Below, in pieces: positions 1-5,158 of a stretch of DNA of 5,158 bases. Under the pieces are notes generated by a model. It was not told where the DNA came from, searched no databases, and worked only from the letters and a program-made list of their open reading frames with translations. Source of the DNA: an uncultured Clostridia bacterium (GTDB lineage: Bacteria; Bacillota; Clostridia; Christensenellales; CAG-917). The stretch lies in assembly GCA_900554085.1 (NCBI GenBank), contig USGA01000071.1, positions 1-5,158 of the forward strand. Reading direction: 5' to 3'. The position numbers and the translations under genes were made by a program. Positions within the stretch are counted from its first letter, which is position 1, and each line of letters starts with the position of its first letter.

Positions 1-1633
1 CCTCACCGTATCCGATATCGCCTTCTTCAGGTCGATTTACAACGAAATTCTCGCGGGCAAGAAAATCAAAGTTTTGCTGCAGACCTATTTCGGCGACGTG
101 CGCGACTGCTACACCGAAATATGCGCGCTGCCCTTCGACGCAATAGGTCTCGATTTCGTGGAAGGCAAGCGCAACCTCTCTCTTGTCAAGACATACGGAT
201 TCCCCGCGGGCAAAACGTTGATTGCCGGCGTGGTCAACGGCAAAAACGTCTGGCGCAACGACTTTGCCAAAACCGTCGCAACCGTCAGGGAATTGCGCTC
301 GGTGTGCGCGGACGTTGCGCTCGGCACTTCCTGCTCGCTGCTGCACGTGCCCTATACGGTCGCAGCAGAAACAAGACTTTCCGAGGAATACAAAAAGAGG
401 TTTGCCTTCGCCGAGGAGAAACTCGGCGAACTCGCCGCCCTCAAGAAAATTCTTTCCGCCCCCGTCCCCGAGGAGACCTCGGAATATGCGGAAAACGTCG
501 CGCTGTTTGCCGCTCCGCGCGGAGGCGAAAATCCCGCGGTTCGGGCAAAAGTCGCCGCGCTCACGGACTCGGACTTCGAGAGAAAACCCGATTTTTACAC
601 CCGCGAAAAAATACAGAAAGAGAGGTTTGCATTGCCCCTCTTCCCCACCACGACCATAGGTTCGTTCCCGCAGACCGCAGACGTCAAGGCGGCACGCTCC
701 AAACACAAGAAAGGCGAACTTTCCGACGCGGACTACGAGAGTTTTCTCCGCGACAAAATCGCCGAATGTATCCGTAAACAGGAAGAAATCGGGCTGGACG
801 TACTCGTGCACGGCGAATTCGAGCGCAACGATATGGTGGAATATTTCGGCGAAAATCTCGACGGCTATCTGTTCACGGAAAACGCGTGGGTGCAATCCTA
901 CGGCACGCGTTGCGTCAAACCGCCCGTCATCTGGGGAGACGTCTCCCGCTCGGCACCTATGACAGTCAGATGGTCGAAGTTTGCCGCGAGTCTGACCGAC
1001 AAACCCGTCAAGGGTATGTTGACCGGCCCCGTGACCATACTCAACTGGTCCTTCCCGCGCGAAGATATCACGCTCCGCGAAAGCGCGATGCAGATTGCCC
1101 TCGCAATACGCGAAGAGGTGCTCGACCTCGAAGCCAACGGCATCAAAATAATTCAGGTCGACGAAGCGGCTCTACGCGAGAAACTGCCCCTCAGAAAAGC
1201 CGACCGCAGAGTCGACTATCTCGACTGGGCAATCCCCGCTTTCCGTCTCGTGCACAGCGGAGTGCGTCCCGAAACTCAGATTCACACGCATATGTGCTAC
1301 AGCGAATTCGGCGATATAATCCGCGACATCGACAATATGGACGCCGACGTCATCACTTTCGAGGCTTCGCGCTCCGACCTCAGGATACTCGACGACCTCA
1401 AAGCCGCCGATTTCCGCACCGAAGTGGGCCCCGGCGTGTACGACATTCACTCGCCGCGCGTTCCCTCCGAGGATGAAATCGTCGCCGCACTCGGGAAGAT
1501 GCTCGCCAAAATACCCCGTGAAAAACTGTGGGTAAACCCCGACTGCGGTCTCAAGACCCGCGGTTGGGCGGAGACCGTGCCCAGCCTCGAAAACCTGGTG
1601 GGAGCCGCAAGGAAACTGAGAAATGAAAACTGA
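1..1633 (+). CDS. metE: Cobalamin-independent methionine synthase MetE, 5'-truncated by window edge
   Basis: MetE (5-methyltetrahydropteroyltriglutamate-homocysteine methyltransferase) transfers a methyl group from 5-methyl-THF polyglutamate to homocysteine in the cytoplasm, making methionine without B12. The reading frame is open from the left edge: the first full codon is at base 2 and base 1 ends the previous codon. The TTG at base 74 is an internal Leu codon, not a start. 543 residues are visible, matching roughly residues 212-753 of the 753-residue E. coli enzyme, so about 210 N-terminal residues are missing. The catalytic C-terminal barrel is intact. Zinc ligands are His (1289-1291) and Cys (1295-1297) in HTHMC, Glu (1361-1363) in FEASRSD, and Cys (1544-1546) in NPDCGLKTRGW; they equal E. 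coli H641, C643, E665 and C726. Also present are TTTIGSFPQT, the Glu of VHGEFERNDM (E484), the Asp of QVDEAALRE (D599), and His in VYDIHSP (H694). The first half is the end of the N-terminal barrel plus linker. The stop overlaps metF. Any SAM or other riboswitch would lie upstream, out of view. Confidence 0.97.
   Translation, partial: LTVSDIAFFRSIYNEILAGKKIKVLLQTYFGDVRDCYTEICALPFDAIGLDFVEGKRNLSLVKTYGFPAGKTLIAGVVNGKNVWRNDFAKTVATVRELRSVCADVALGTSCSLLHVPYTVAAETRLSEEYKKRFAFAEEKLGELAALKKILSAPVPEETSEYAENVALFAAPRGGENPAVRAKVAALTDSDFERKPDFYTREKIQKERFALPLFPTTTIGSFPQTADVKAARSKHKKGELSDADYESFLRDKIAECIRKQEEIGLDVLVHGEFERNDMVEYFGENLDGYLFTENAWVQSYGTRCVKPPVIWGDVSRSAPMTVRWSKFAASLTDKPVKGMLTGPVTILNWSFPREDITLRESAMQIALAIREEVLDLEANGIKIIQVDEAALREKLPLRKADRRVDYLDWAIPAFRLVHSGVRPETQIHTHMCYSEFGDIIRDIDNMDADVITFEASRSDLRILDDLKAADFRTEVGPGVYDIHSPRVPSEDEIVAALGKMLAKIPREKLWVNPDCGLKTRGWAETVPSLENLVGAARKLRNEN
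1609..1614 (+). promoter_or_regulatory. Ribosome binding site of metF inside metE
   Basis: AAGGAA sits 8 bases before the metF ATG and lies within the last codons of metE. It fixes the metF start at 1623 and, with the 11-base gene overlap, suggests that translation of the two genes is coupled. Confidence 0.7.
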
Positions 1634-2480
1634 CGCTCTGTTCGCCGACAAGACGGTGTTTTCGCTGGAGGTCTTTCCGCCCAAGCGCACCGACCCGTCG
1701 GACAGCATACTTACCACCGTCGAGCGACTGAAAGCACTCTCGCCCGATTTCATCAGTGTGACATACGGCGCGGGCGGAAGCGAGAACAGCGACATAACTT
1801 TCTCCATTGTCTCGGAAATCAAAAACACCTACGGCGTGGAGAGCGTTATGCATCTGCCCTGCATAGGTCTGAAGAAAGAAGACGTCCTGAATTGCCTCGC
1901 GAAACTGCGCGCGGCGGGAATAGAAAACATTCTTGCGCTCCGCGGCGATATTCCCGCGGGAGGCGCGCCCGCAGGCGATTTCAGATACGCCGCCGACCTC
2001 GTGGAATTCATTCGCGCGCACGGCGATTTCAACATCGTCGCCGCCTGCTACCCCGAAGGACACGTGGAATCCCCCAGCATAACCGAGGATATCCGCAACC
2101 TCAAGCGCAAGGTCGACGCGGGCGTGAACCAACTGGTGACCCAACTCTTTTTCGACAACGAATACTTCTACCGTTTCATAGAACGCTGTCGCATTGCGGG
2201 AATCGAAGTGCCCGTCGAAGCGGGAATAATGCCCGTCGTCAACAAAAAGCAAATCGAACGCATAGTGTCGCTGTGCGGCGCCACCCTGCCCAGGAAGTTC
2301 ACCGCTATGATGTCGCGCTACGAGGACAATCCCGAAGCGCTTCGCGACGCGGGTATTGCCTACGCCGTGGACCAGATTGTCGACCTTGTGACCAACGGCG
2401 TGCAAGGAATACACCTCTACACAATGAACCGCCCCTACGTCGCGGAACGCATATATTCGTCAATCAAAAACATACTGTAA
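1623..2480 (+). CDS. metF: 5,10-methylenetetrahydrofolate reductase MetF
   Basis: This flavoprotein reduces 5,10-methylene-THF to 5-methyl-THF, the methyl donor used by MetE, in the cytoplasm. The 285-residue product has the usual length of bacterial MetF and forms a single FAD-binding TIM barrel. Visible family motifs are LEVFPPK with Glu16 (E. coli E28, general acid), FISVTYGAGG at 43-52, HLPC with His77, ALRGDIP with Asp109 (E. coli D120, near the flavin), CYPEGH at 142-147, NLKRKVDAG with Lys163, and TQLFFD with Gln174 (E. coli Q183, folate contact). GIMPVVNKKQ at 201-210 and the C-terminal GVQGIHLYTMNR at 259-270 are also typical. The start is supported by AAGGAA 8 bases upstream. It overlaps metE by 11 bases in a different frame, so the two are almost certainly co-transcribed and work in sequence. 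No MetV-type partner, as in some acetogens, is visible next to it. Nothing suggests damage or truncation. Confidence 0.97.
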   Translation: MKTDALFADKTVFSLEVFPPKRTDPSDSILTTVERLKALSPDFISVTYGAGGSENSDITFSIVSEIKNTYGVESVMHLPCIGLKKEDVLNCLAKLRAAGIENILALRGDIPAGGAPAGDFRYAADLVEFIRAHGDFNIVAACYPEGHVESPSITEDIRNLKRKVDAGVNQLVTQLFFDNEYFYRFIERCRIAGIEVPVEAGIMPVVNKKQIERIVSLCGATLPRKFTAMMSRYEDNPEALRDAGIAYAVDQIVDLVTNGVQGIHLYTMNRPYVAERIYSSIKNIL

Positions 2481-2568
2481 CCATACTTTAACGCACAAAA
2501 ACAACCTGTAAACGTCGCTTTCCGCGCATATTGCACTTGCTCCTCCGCGCGGACGGCGTCAAAAGCAC

Positions 2569-2598
2569 GGGGCGCGACAGACCGTCGCGCCCCCCTTT
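2569..2598 (+). terminator. GC-rich stem-loop, probable terminator of metE-metF
   Basis: A perfect 10-base-pair stem is formed by GGGGCGCGAC (2569-2578) and GTCGCGCCCC (2584-2593), with loop AGACC. It is followed by CC and only three T residues, then GTCACA. The stem is very stable but the T tract is weak, so it may be an inefficient terminator, a transcript 3'-end protector, or act with a protein factor. It lies about 90 bases after the metF stop. Confidence 0.6.
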
Positions 2599-2614
2599 GT
2601 CACAGTCGCGCCCC
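2584..2614 (+). repeat. Direct repeat of the stem-loop 3' arm
   Basis: GTCGCGCCCC occurs at 2584-2593 and again at 2605-2614, 21 bases apart. A related GTCGCACCG is at 2622-2630. The left arm at 2569-2578 could pair with either exact copy, giving a 5-base or a 26-base loop. Confidence 0.75.
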
Positions 2615-2663
2615 TCTCCCCGTCGCACCGGGATTGCGCTGCGGCGCGGGAAGCGGACGCGAA

Positions 2664-2692
2664 TTGACATAAACATCTACTTATGATATTAT
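2664..2692 (+). promoter_or_regulatory. Sigma-A/sigma-70-type promoter for the lipoprotein gene
   Basis: A perfect -35 box TTGACA (2664-2669) is separated by 17 bases from a -10 box TATTAT (2687-2692, one mismatch to TATAAT). TG two bases before the -10 (2684-2685) gives an extended -10. Transcription would start near 2699-2701. The element stands out as an AT-rich island in GC-rich flanks and is the best promoter in the window. It separates the lipoprotein gene from the met operon. Confidence 0.85.
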
Positions 2693-2749
2693 TACGGTGC
2701 ACGGAAGATTTACAACACATTGCACGCGCTGTAAACTCCGCATAGGTTG

Positions 2750-2776
2750 CGGGAGAGGGAGCCTCCCCCGTTTTTT
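2750..2776 (+). terminator. Terminator-like hairpin with T6 inside the leader
   Basis: CGGG (2750-2753) and GGA (2758-2760) can pair with TCC (2764-2766) and CCCG (2767-2770), leaving AGAG bulged and a GCC loop. An alternative is GGGAG (2751-2755) with CTCCC (2763-2767) and a 7-base loop. Six T residues (2771-2776) follow directly. The stem is imperfect, but its GC content and the T tract fit an intrinsic terminator or attenuator lying 97 bases before the lipoprotein start codon. Confidence 0.5.
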
Positions 2777-2860
2777 ATACCCTCGCGGAATGAGGCTCGG
2801 AAGCAACGCGGAAACGAAAGTCCGCTTTTGCAAGAAACAATGTGAACGGCTTTCCGTGCG

Positions 2861-2865
2861 GGAGG
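2861..2865 (+). promoter_or_regulatory. Strong Shine-Dalgarno of the lipoprotein gene
   Basis: GGAGG lies 7 bases before the ATG at 2873 and sets this start, which also gives an ideal signal peptide. The surrounding TGCGGGAG (2857-2864) repeats exactly the TGCGGGAG at 2748-2755 in the leader. GGGAGG (2860-2865) is complementary to CCTCCC at 2762-2767, so the leader could mask this site. Confidence 0.85.
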
Positions 2866-2872
2866 AAGGATT

Positions 2873-5005
2873 ATGAAGAAATTTTTTGGGCTTATCGTCT
2901 TGCTGGTCGCTCTCGCGGTGTGCGCTGCCGCGCTCGTCGCCTGCGACCCCGGCAGCGGCAATCAGGCCACTCCACAAAGCATTCAGTTCATAGACGGCGA
3001 CGGCGTCGACCGCTCCACTTTCTGGGATCTCGGCTCGTTCCCGTACGGCACCGCCTATGAAGACATACTGCCGACATTCACGGTCAGGCAATATTATTCG
3101 GACGGCTCGACAAAGGAACTTGCCGCGGGCGACTACACCGTCTCGTACGTAAAAGTCGAAGAGGAAGACGTCCCGCTCCAGTCCATTCCCGCCGTGCCCG
3201 ACGCGGGTTACTATCAGATAGTCTTCGACAAGGACACTTTCCAGGCGAGAATGATTTTTACGGTCAATATGGCGCAACGCACCGACCTGACACTCTCGCT
3301 GTCGCGCAACGAGTGGGAGTACGACGAAATTCCCGCCCGATTGACCGTCGGAGGTTATTCCGCGACGGACGGCGACGAGCCCCTGTTTTACTGCGTATCC
3401 AAGGACGCTTTCGACGCCCTCACCGACGAACAGAAAGCCGAATACTGGCTGCACGTTACGCCTATGTATAATATGGGAGAGGTACCCTGCACCATTGCCG
3501 TCGGCGAATACTATGCCTACGCAAAAATTCCGCAGGACAACAACTTCACAGTCTCCTACACCGCCGTCACACCCGAAAACGCTTTCACCGTCAAGAAAGG
3601 GACGGTGCGTCAGCCTCAACTCAGCATCGACTCCGACAAAACCCACAGCGCCAACGAAGGCTTCGGTCCTTATCCCGACAACGAGTACCGCTATGTAGTC
3701 GTCAACGACGAGGGCGGATACAAAATAAGCATCGACGACGGAACCTGGAACAAAGACGGAATAGTACGCATTTCCTTCAATCGTCTCAACGCCGACGGGT
3801 CCGACGCGACTGTCGAGGTGAAGAGCCTTATGGGCACCCTTCAACCGGACGGAACATACAAATACTGGCTGAACCATGTTTTCAGAGAGCCTGCTTTGTA
3901 CACCATCACCGTTTCGCTCAAGGACAAGACCAATTTCACCTGGTACGACGGCACAACGGAAGACTCGGTCTTCAGATTTGAAATCAAAGAGAAAAAGGCC
4001 GTTTCCGTTCCCTCCGTGCACCTGCGCGACAGTGTGACGGGCACCGACGGCGTGGACTTCGTCACCCTTGACGGTCAGAACCGCTGTATAGATTTCACTG
4101 ACTTCACGGACAGCGCAATCGAGCCCGCGTTAGACGGAGAGTACAGGTATCCCACCGTCGACACGGGAAATACGGCTTATTATCTCTTGGAAGCGGACGA
4201 ACTCGAGGGGTTTGTCGACACAAGCGTGGGGTACGGCACGATCACGGTCACGCTCACTCCCGCCGACGAATACATTTGGGAGGACGGCTCCGTGACGCCC
4301 GTCGAATACACCTGCAAAATCAGGAGCGGAAGCACGTTCTTCCCCGACATGAAGATACAAACGGGCTACACCGTTTTCGACCCGACCAACCCGACTGCCG
4401 ACGACGCCGAAGTCATGAATCTTATGAATGATTGGCTCGGCGCCGATGGCGCAGGCAAAATGGAGACCGATTGCCGCGACTACAATGCGGCGGTCTACTT
4501 CTACGCATCGCAGGACGACAACAAAGCGAAATATGTCGGCACGGTCACAAACTCTCACACCAGCCCCGACAACTTCGGCACATACTCGATGAATTTCCAC
4601 CTTACGGACTTCGCGGATAAATCCGCACCGAAGTATTACTACGGTACGGCAGACGTCGAGGCGGGAAGCCGAGTCAGCAGCACCATTTCCCCGAAAGGCG
4701 AGTCCATAAGCGTCGACAAAATCACCGATTACGATATGCCCTTCTTCCTTATCGCAAAAGTCGATTGCAGAGAAACTGTGCAGAGCGAGAACATCACCTA
4801 CGCCTACTCCACACATATCGACGGGTATACCTTCGTCAAAATCGAGGGCGACAACGGCGGCGACGGCGTGACAACCGAAAAGGTGACCTCCGAAGTTTAC
4901 CTCGTGTTCCGCGGCGGCGAATACGTCGGACACGAGATAAACACCACGGTGAAAATCGGCGAAGTGAACACCACATACTTCCTGCAATTCGCCCTTATAC
5001 CGTGA
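2873..5005 (+). CDS. Surface lipoprotein with Ig-like beta-sandwich modules, function unknown
   Basis: The product is 710 residues. Residues 1-24 form a type II signal peptide: Lys2-Lys3, a hydrophobic core at 4-23, and lipobox Leu-Val-Ala-Cys with Cys24 as the likely lipidated residue. The mature protein should therefore sit on the outer face of the membrane. No other membrane segment or sortase motif is seen. Residues about 60-131 resemble a bacterial Ig-like (Big_3-type) module: FTVRQYYSDGST, then GDYTVSY, a Gly-Tyr-Tyr turn and a closing FTV strand. Residues about 134-242 look like a second module ending in AFTVKKG. Modules at about 245-375 and 376-486 share the pattern ITVxL followed by Phe/Tyr-x-Trp-x-Asp-Gly (345-360 and 457-472). 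Such modules are common in clostridial surface proteins. Residues about 487-710 match no family I recognise and could be the functional domain. No catalytic motif is visible. A role in binding a ligand or the cell envelope is only a guess. It has its own promoter and terminator. The coding call is secure; the domain names are tentative. Confidence 0.92.
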   Translation: MKKFFGLIVLLVALAVCAAALVACDPGSGNQATPQSIQFIDGDGVDRSTFWDLGSFPYGTAYEDILPTFTVRQYYSDGSTKELAAGDYTVSYVKVEEEDVPLQSIPAVPDAGYYQIVFDKDTFQARMIFTVNMAQRTDLTLSLSRNEWEYDEIPARLTVGGYSATDGDEPLFYCVSKDAFDALTDEQKAEYWLHVTPMYNMGEVPCTIAVGEYYAYAKIPQDNNFTVSYTAVTPENAFTVKKGTVRQPQLSIDSDKTHSANEGFGPYPDNEYRYVVVNDEGGYKISIDDGTWNKDGIVRISFNRLNADGSDATVEVKSLMGTLQPDGTYKYWLNHVFREPALYTITVSLKDKTNFTWYDGTTEDSVFRFEIKEKKAVSVPSVHLRDSVTGTDGVDFVTLDGQNRCIDFTDFTDSAIEPALDGEYRYPTVDTGNTAYYLLEADELEGFVDTSVGYGTITVTLTPADEYIWEDGSVTPVEYTCKIRSGSTFFPDMKIQTGYTVFDPTNPTADDAEVMNLMNDWLGADGAGKMETDCRDYNAAVYFYASQDDNKAKYVGTVTNSHTSPDNFGTYSMNFHLTDFADKSAPKYYYGTADVEAGSRVSSTISPKGESISVDKITDYDMPFFLIAKVDCRETVQSENITYAYSTHIDGYTFVKIEGDNGGDGVTTEKVTSEVYLVFRGGEYVGHEINTTVKIGEVNTTYFLQFALIP

Positions 5006-5019
5006 GTGCCGCAATCGGC

Positions 5020-5055
5020 AAAAAAACGAGCCCCGCAGACGCGGGGTTCTTTTTT
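5020..5055 (+). terminator. Intrinsic terminator after the lipoprotein gene
   Basis: CCCCGC (5031-5036) pairs perfectly with GCGGGG (5041-5046) around loop AGAC. GAG/TTC pairs (one G-T) extend the stem. A run of A (5020-5026) upstream faces six T (5050-5055) downstream. It begins 15 bases after the stop codon. The A tract means it could also stop transcription from the opposite strand. Confidence 0.93.
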
Positions 5056-5158
5056 GTGCGTTGTCAAATTGCGGAACGAGGACGAAAGCGTACTTCCCGT
5101 AAAGGTAGTTGTCTTTCTAAACGCGCCGAATGTCCGATAAGCGAAAAAAATTACGACA
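5056..5158. other. Right-hand flank without recognisable gene
   Basis: About 100 bases follow the terminator. I see no coding start with a ribosome binding site, no well-spaced promoter and no clear hairpin. The stretch becomes A-rich near 5144-5150. Confidence 0.6.

Larger units (their letters stand above)
2481..2872. other. Intergenic region between met operon and lipoprotein gene
   Basis: This 392-base gap has no convincing coding region. Its left part (2481-2660) is GC-rich and holds a stem-loop that probably ends the met transcript, a 10-base palindrome TCCGCGCGGA at 2544-2553, and repeated GTCGC-type words. A short AT-rich segment (2661-2694) carries the promoter for the next gene. The rest is a structured 5' leader. 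A 62-codon reverse-strand frame crosses it but is Arg-rich and unsupported. Confidence 0.8.
2700..2872 (+). promoter_or_regulatory. Structured 5' leader of the lipoprotein gene, possible attenuator or small RNA
   Basis: The predicted transcript has a roughly 173-base untranslated leader. Hairpin 1 pairs CGGA (2702-2705) and TTTACA (2709-2714) with TGTAAA (2730-2735) and TCCG (2737-2740), with an AGA/C internal loop. A second, competing hairpin can form between CTCCGCA (2736-2742) and TGCGGGAG (2748-2755, one bulged G). It would take bases from both hairpin 1 and the terminator-like stem at 2750-2770. Further down, GCAA plus GCGGA (2803-2812) pairs with TCCGC plus TTGC (2821-2831), and ACGG/CCGT (2846-2857) lies just before the ribosome binding site. 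It matches no riboswitch family I recognise. A stand-alone RNA of about 75 bases ending at the T6 tract is the main alternative. Confidence 0.45.

Noticed and set aside
74..76. TTG as the start of metE
   Set aside because: The frame continues open to the left edge and encodes further MetE-like sequence. The codon is internal.
1551..2414. Reverse-strand open frame of 287 codons opposite metF
   Set aside because: metF is an unambiguous family match on the + strand. The reverse frame shows no family features.
2544..2553. Palindrome TCCGCGCGGA as an operator
   Set aside because: It is a short self-complementary word expected by chance in GC-rich DNA, more than 100 bases from the promoter and without a second copy.
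2488..2676. 62-codon reverse-strand frame in the intergenic region
   Set aside because: The product is Arg-rich and of low complexity, it runs through the stem-loop, and the ribosome binding site before its start is poor.
2682..2687. TATGAT as the -10 box
   Set aside because: It is only 12 bases from TTGACA. TATTAT at 2687-2692 has the correct 17-base spacing and an extended TG.
2700..2840. Small SRP RNA or another known structural RNA in the leader
   Set aside because: A GGAAGCA-like stretch near 2799-2805 recalls the SRP RNA, but the conserved tetraloop context and long flanking helix are missing.
2681..4021. Long reverse-strand open frame of 446 codons opposite the lipoprotein gene
   Set aside because: The + strand frame has a clear signal peptide, ribosome binding site, promoter and terminator. 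The reverse frame has no recognisable domain and is a side effect of GC-rich codon use in the real gene.
4130..5014. Reverse-strand open frame of 294 codons over the end of the lipoprotein gene
   Set aside because: It begins between the lipoprotein stop codon and its terminator, has no convincing domain, and mirrors codon structure on the + strand.
5109..5140. Promoter in the right flank (TTGTCT with CGATAA)
   Set aside because: The spacing is 20 bases and both boxes are poor matches, so it cannot be told from background.

Overview
The window reads as a moderately GC-rich bacterial chromosome segment, most likely from an uncultured gut Clostridia/Firmicutes lineage. This placement is an inference. 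It rests on a strong GGAGG Shine-Dalgarno, a short Lys-Lys lipoprotein signal peptide, a clostridial-style surface lipoprotein with Ig-like modules and the Firmicutes-type terminator. The sequence does not fix the taxon. All genes lie on the + strand and no mobile element, CRISPR array, tRNA or rRNA is visible.

Bases 1-2480 carry the end of a methionine-biosynthesis operon. First is metE (cobalamin-independent methionine synthase), whose N-terminal part lies outside the window. It overlaps metF (5,10-methylenetetrahydrofolate reductase) by 11 bases. MetF makes 5-methyl-tetrahydrofolate, and MetE uses that methyl group to convert homocysteine to methionine without vitamin B12, so the pair forms two consecutive steps.

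Bases 2481-2872 (392 bases) contain no convincing gene. They hold a GC-rich stem-loop that probably ends the met operon, with its 3' arm repeated just downstream. A near-consensus promoter follows, then a roughly 170-base leader for the next gene. The leader contains a stem-loop followed by T6 and sequences that could form competing hairpins, so it may be an attenuator or a small RNA.

Bases 2873-5005 encode a 710-residue secreted lipoprotein made of beta-rich, Ig-like modules and a C-terminal region I do not recognise. It has its own promoter and a strong intrinsic terminator (5020-5055), so it is a single-gene unit independent of the met genes. The last ~100 bases show no gene.

Most of the window is ordinary metabolism. 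The part most worth a second look is the structured leader in front of the lipoprotein gene, together with the unassigned C-terminal domain of that protein.
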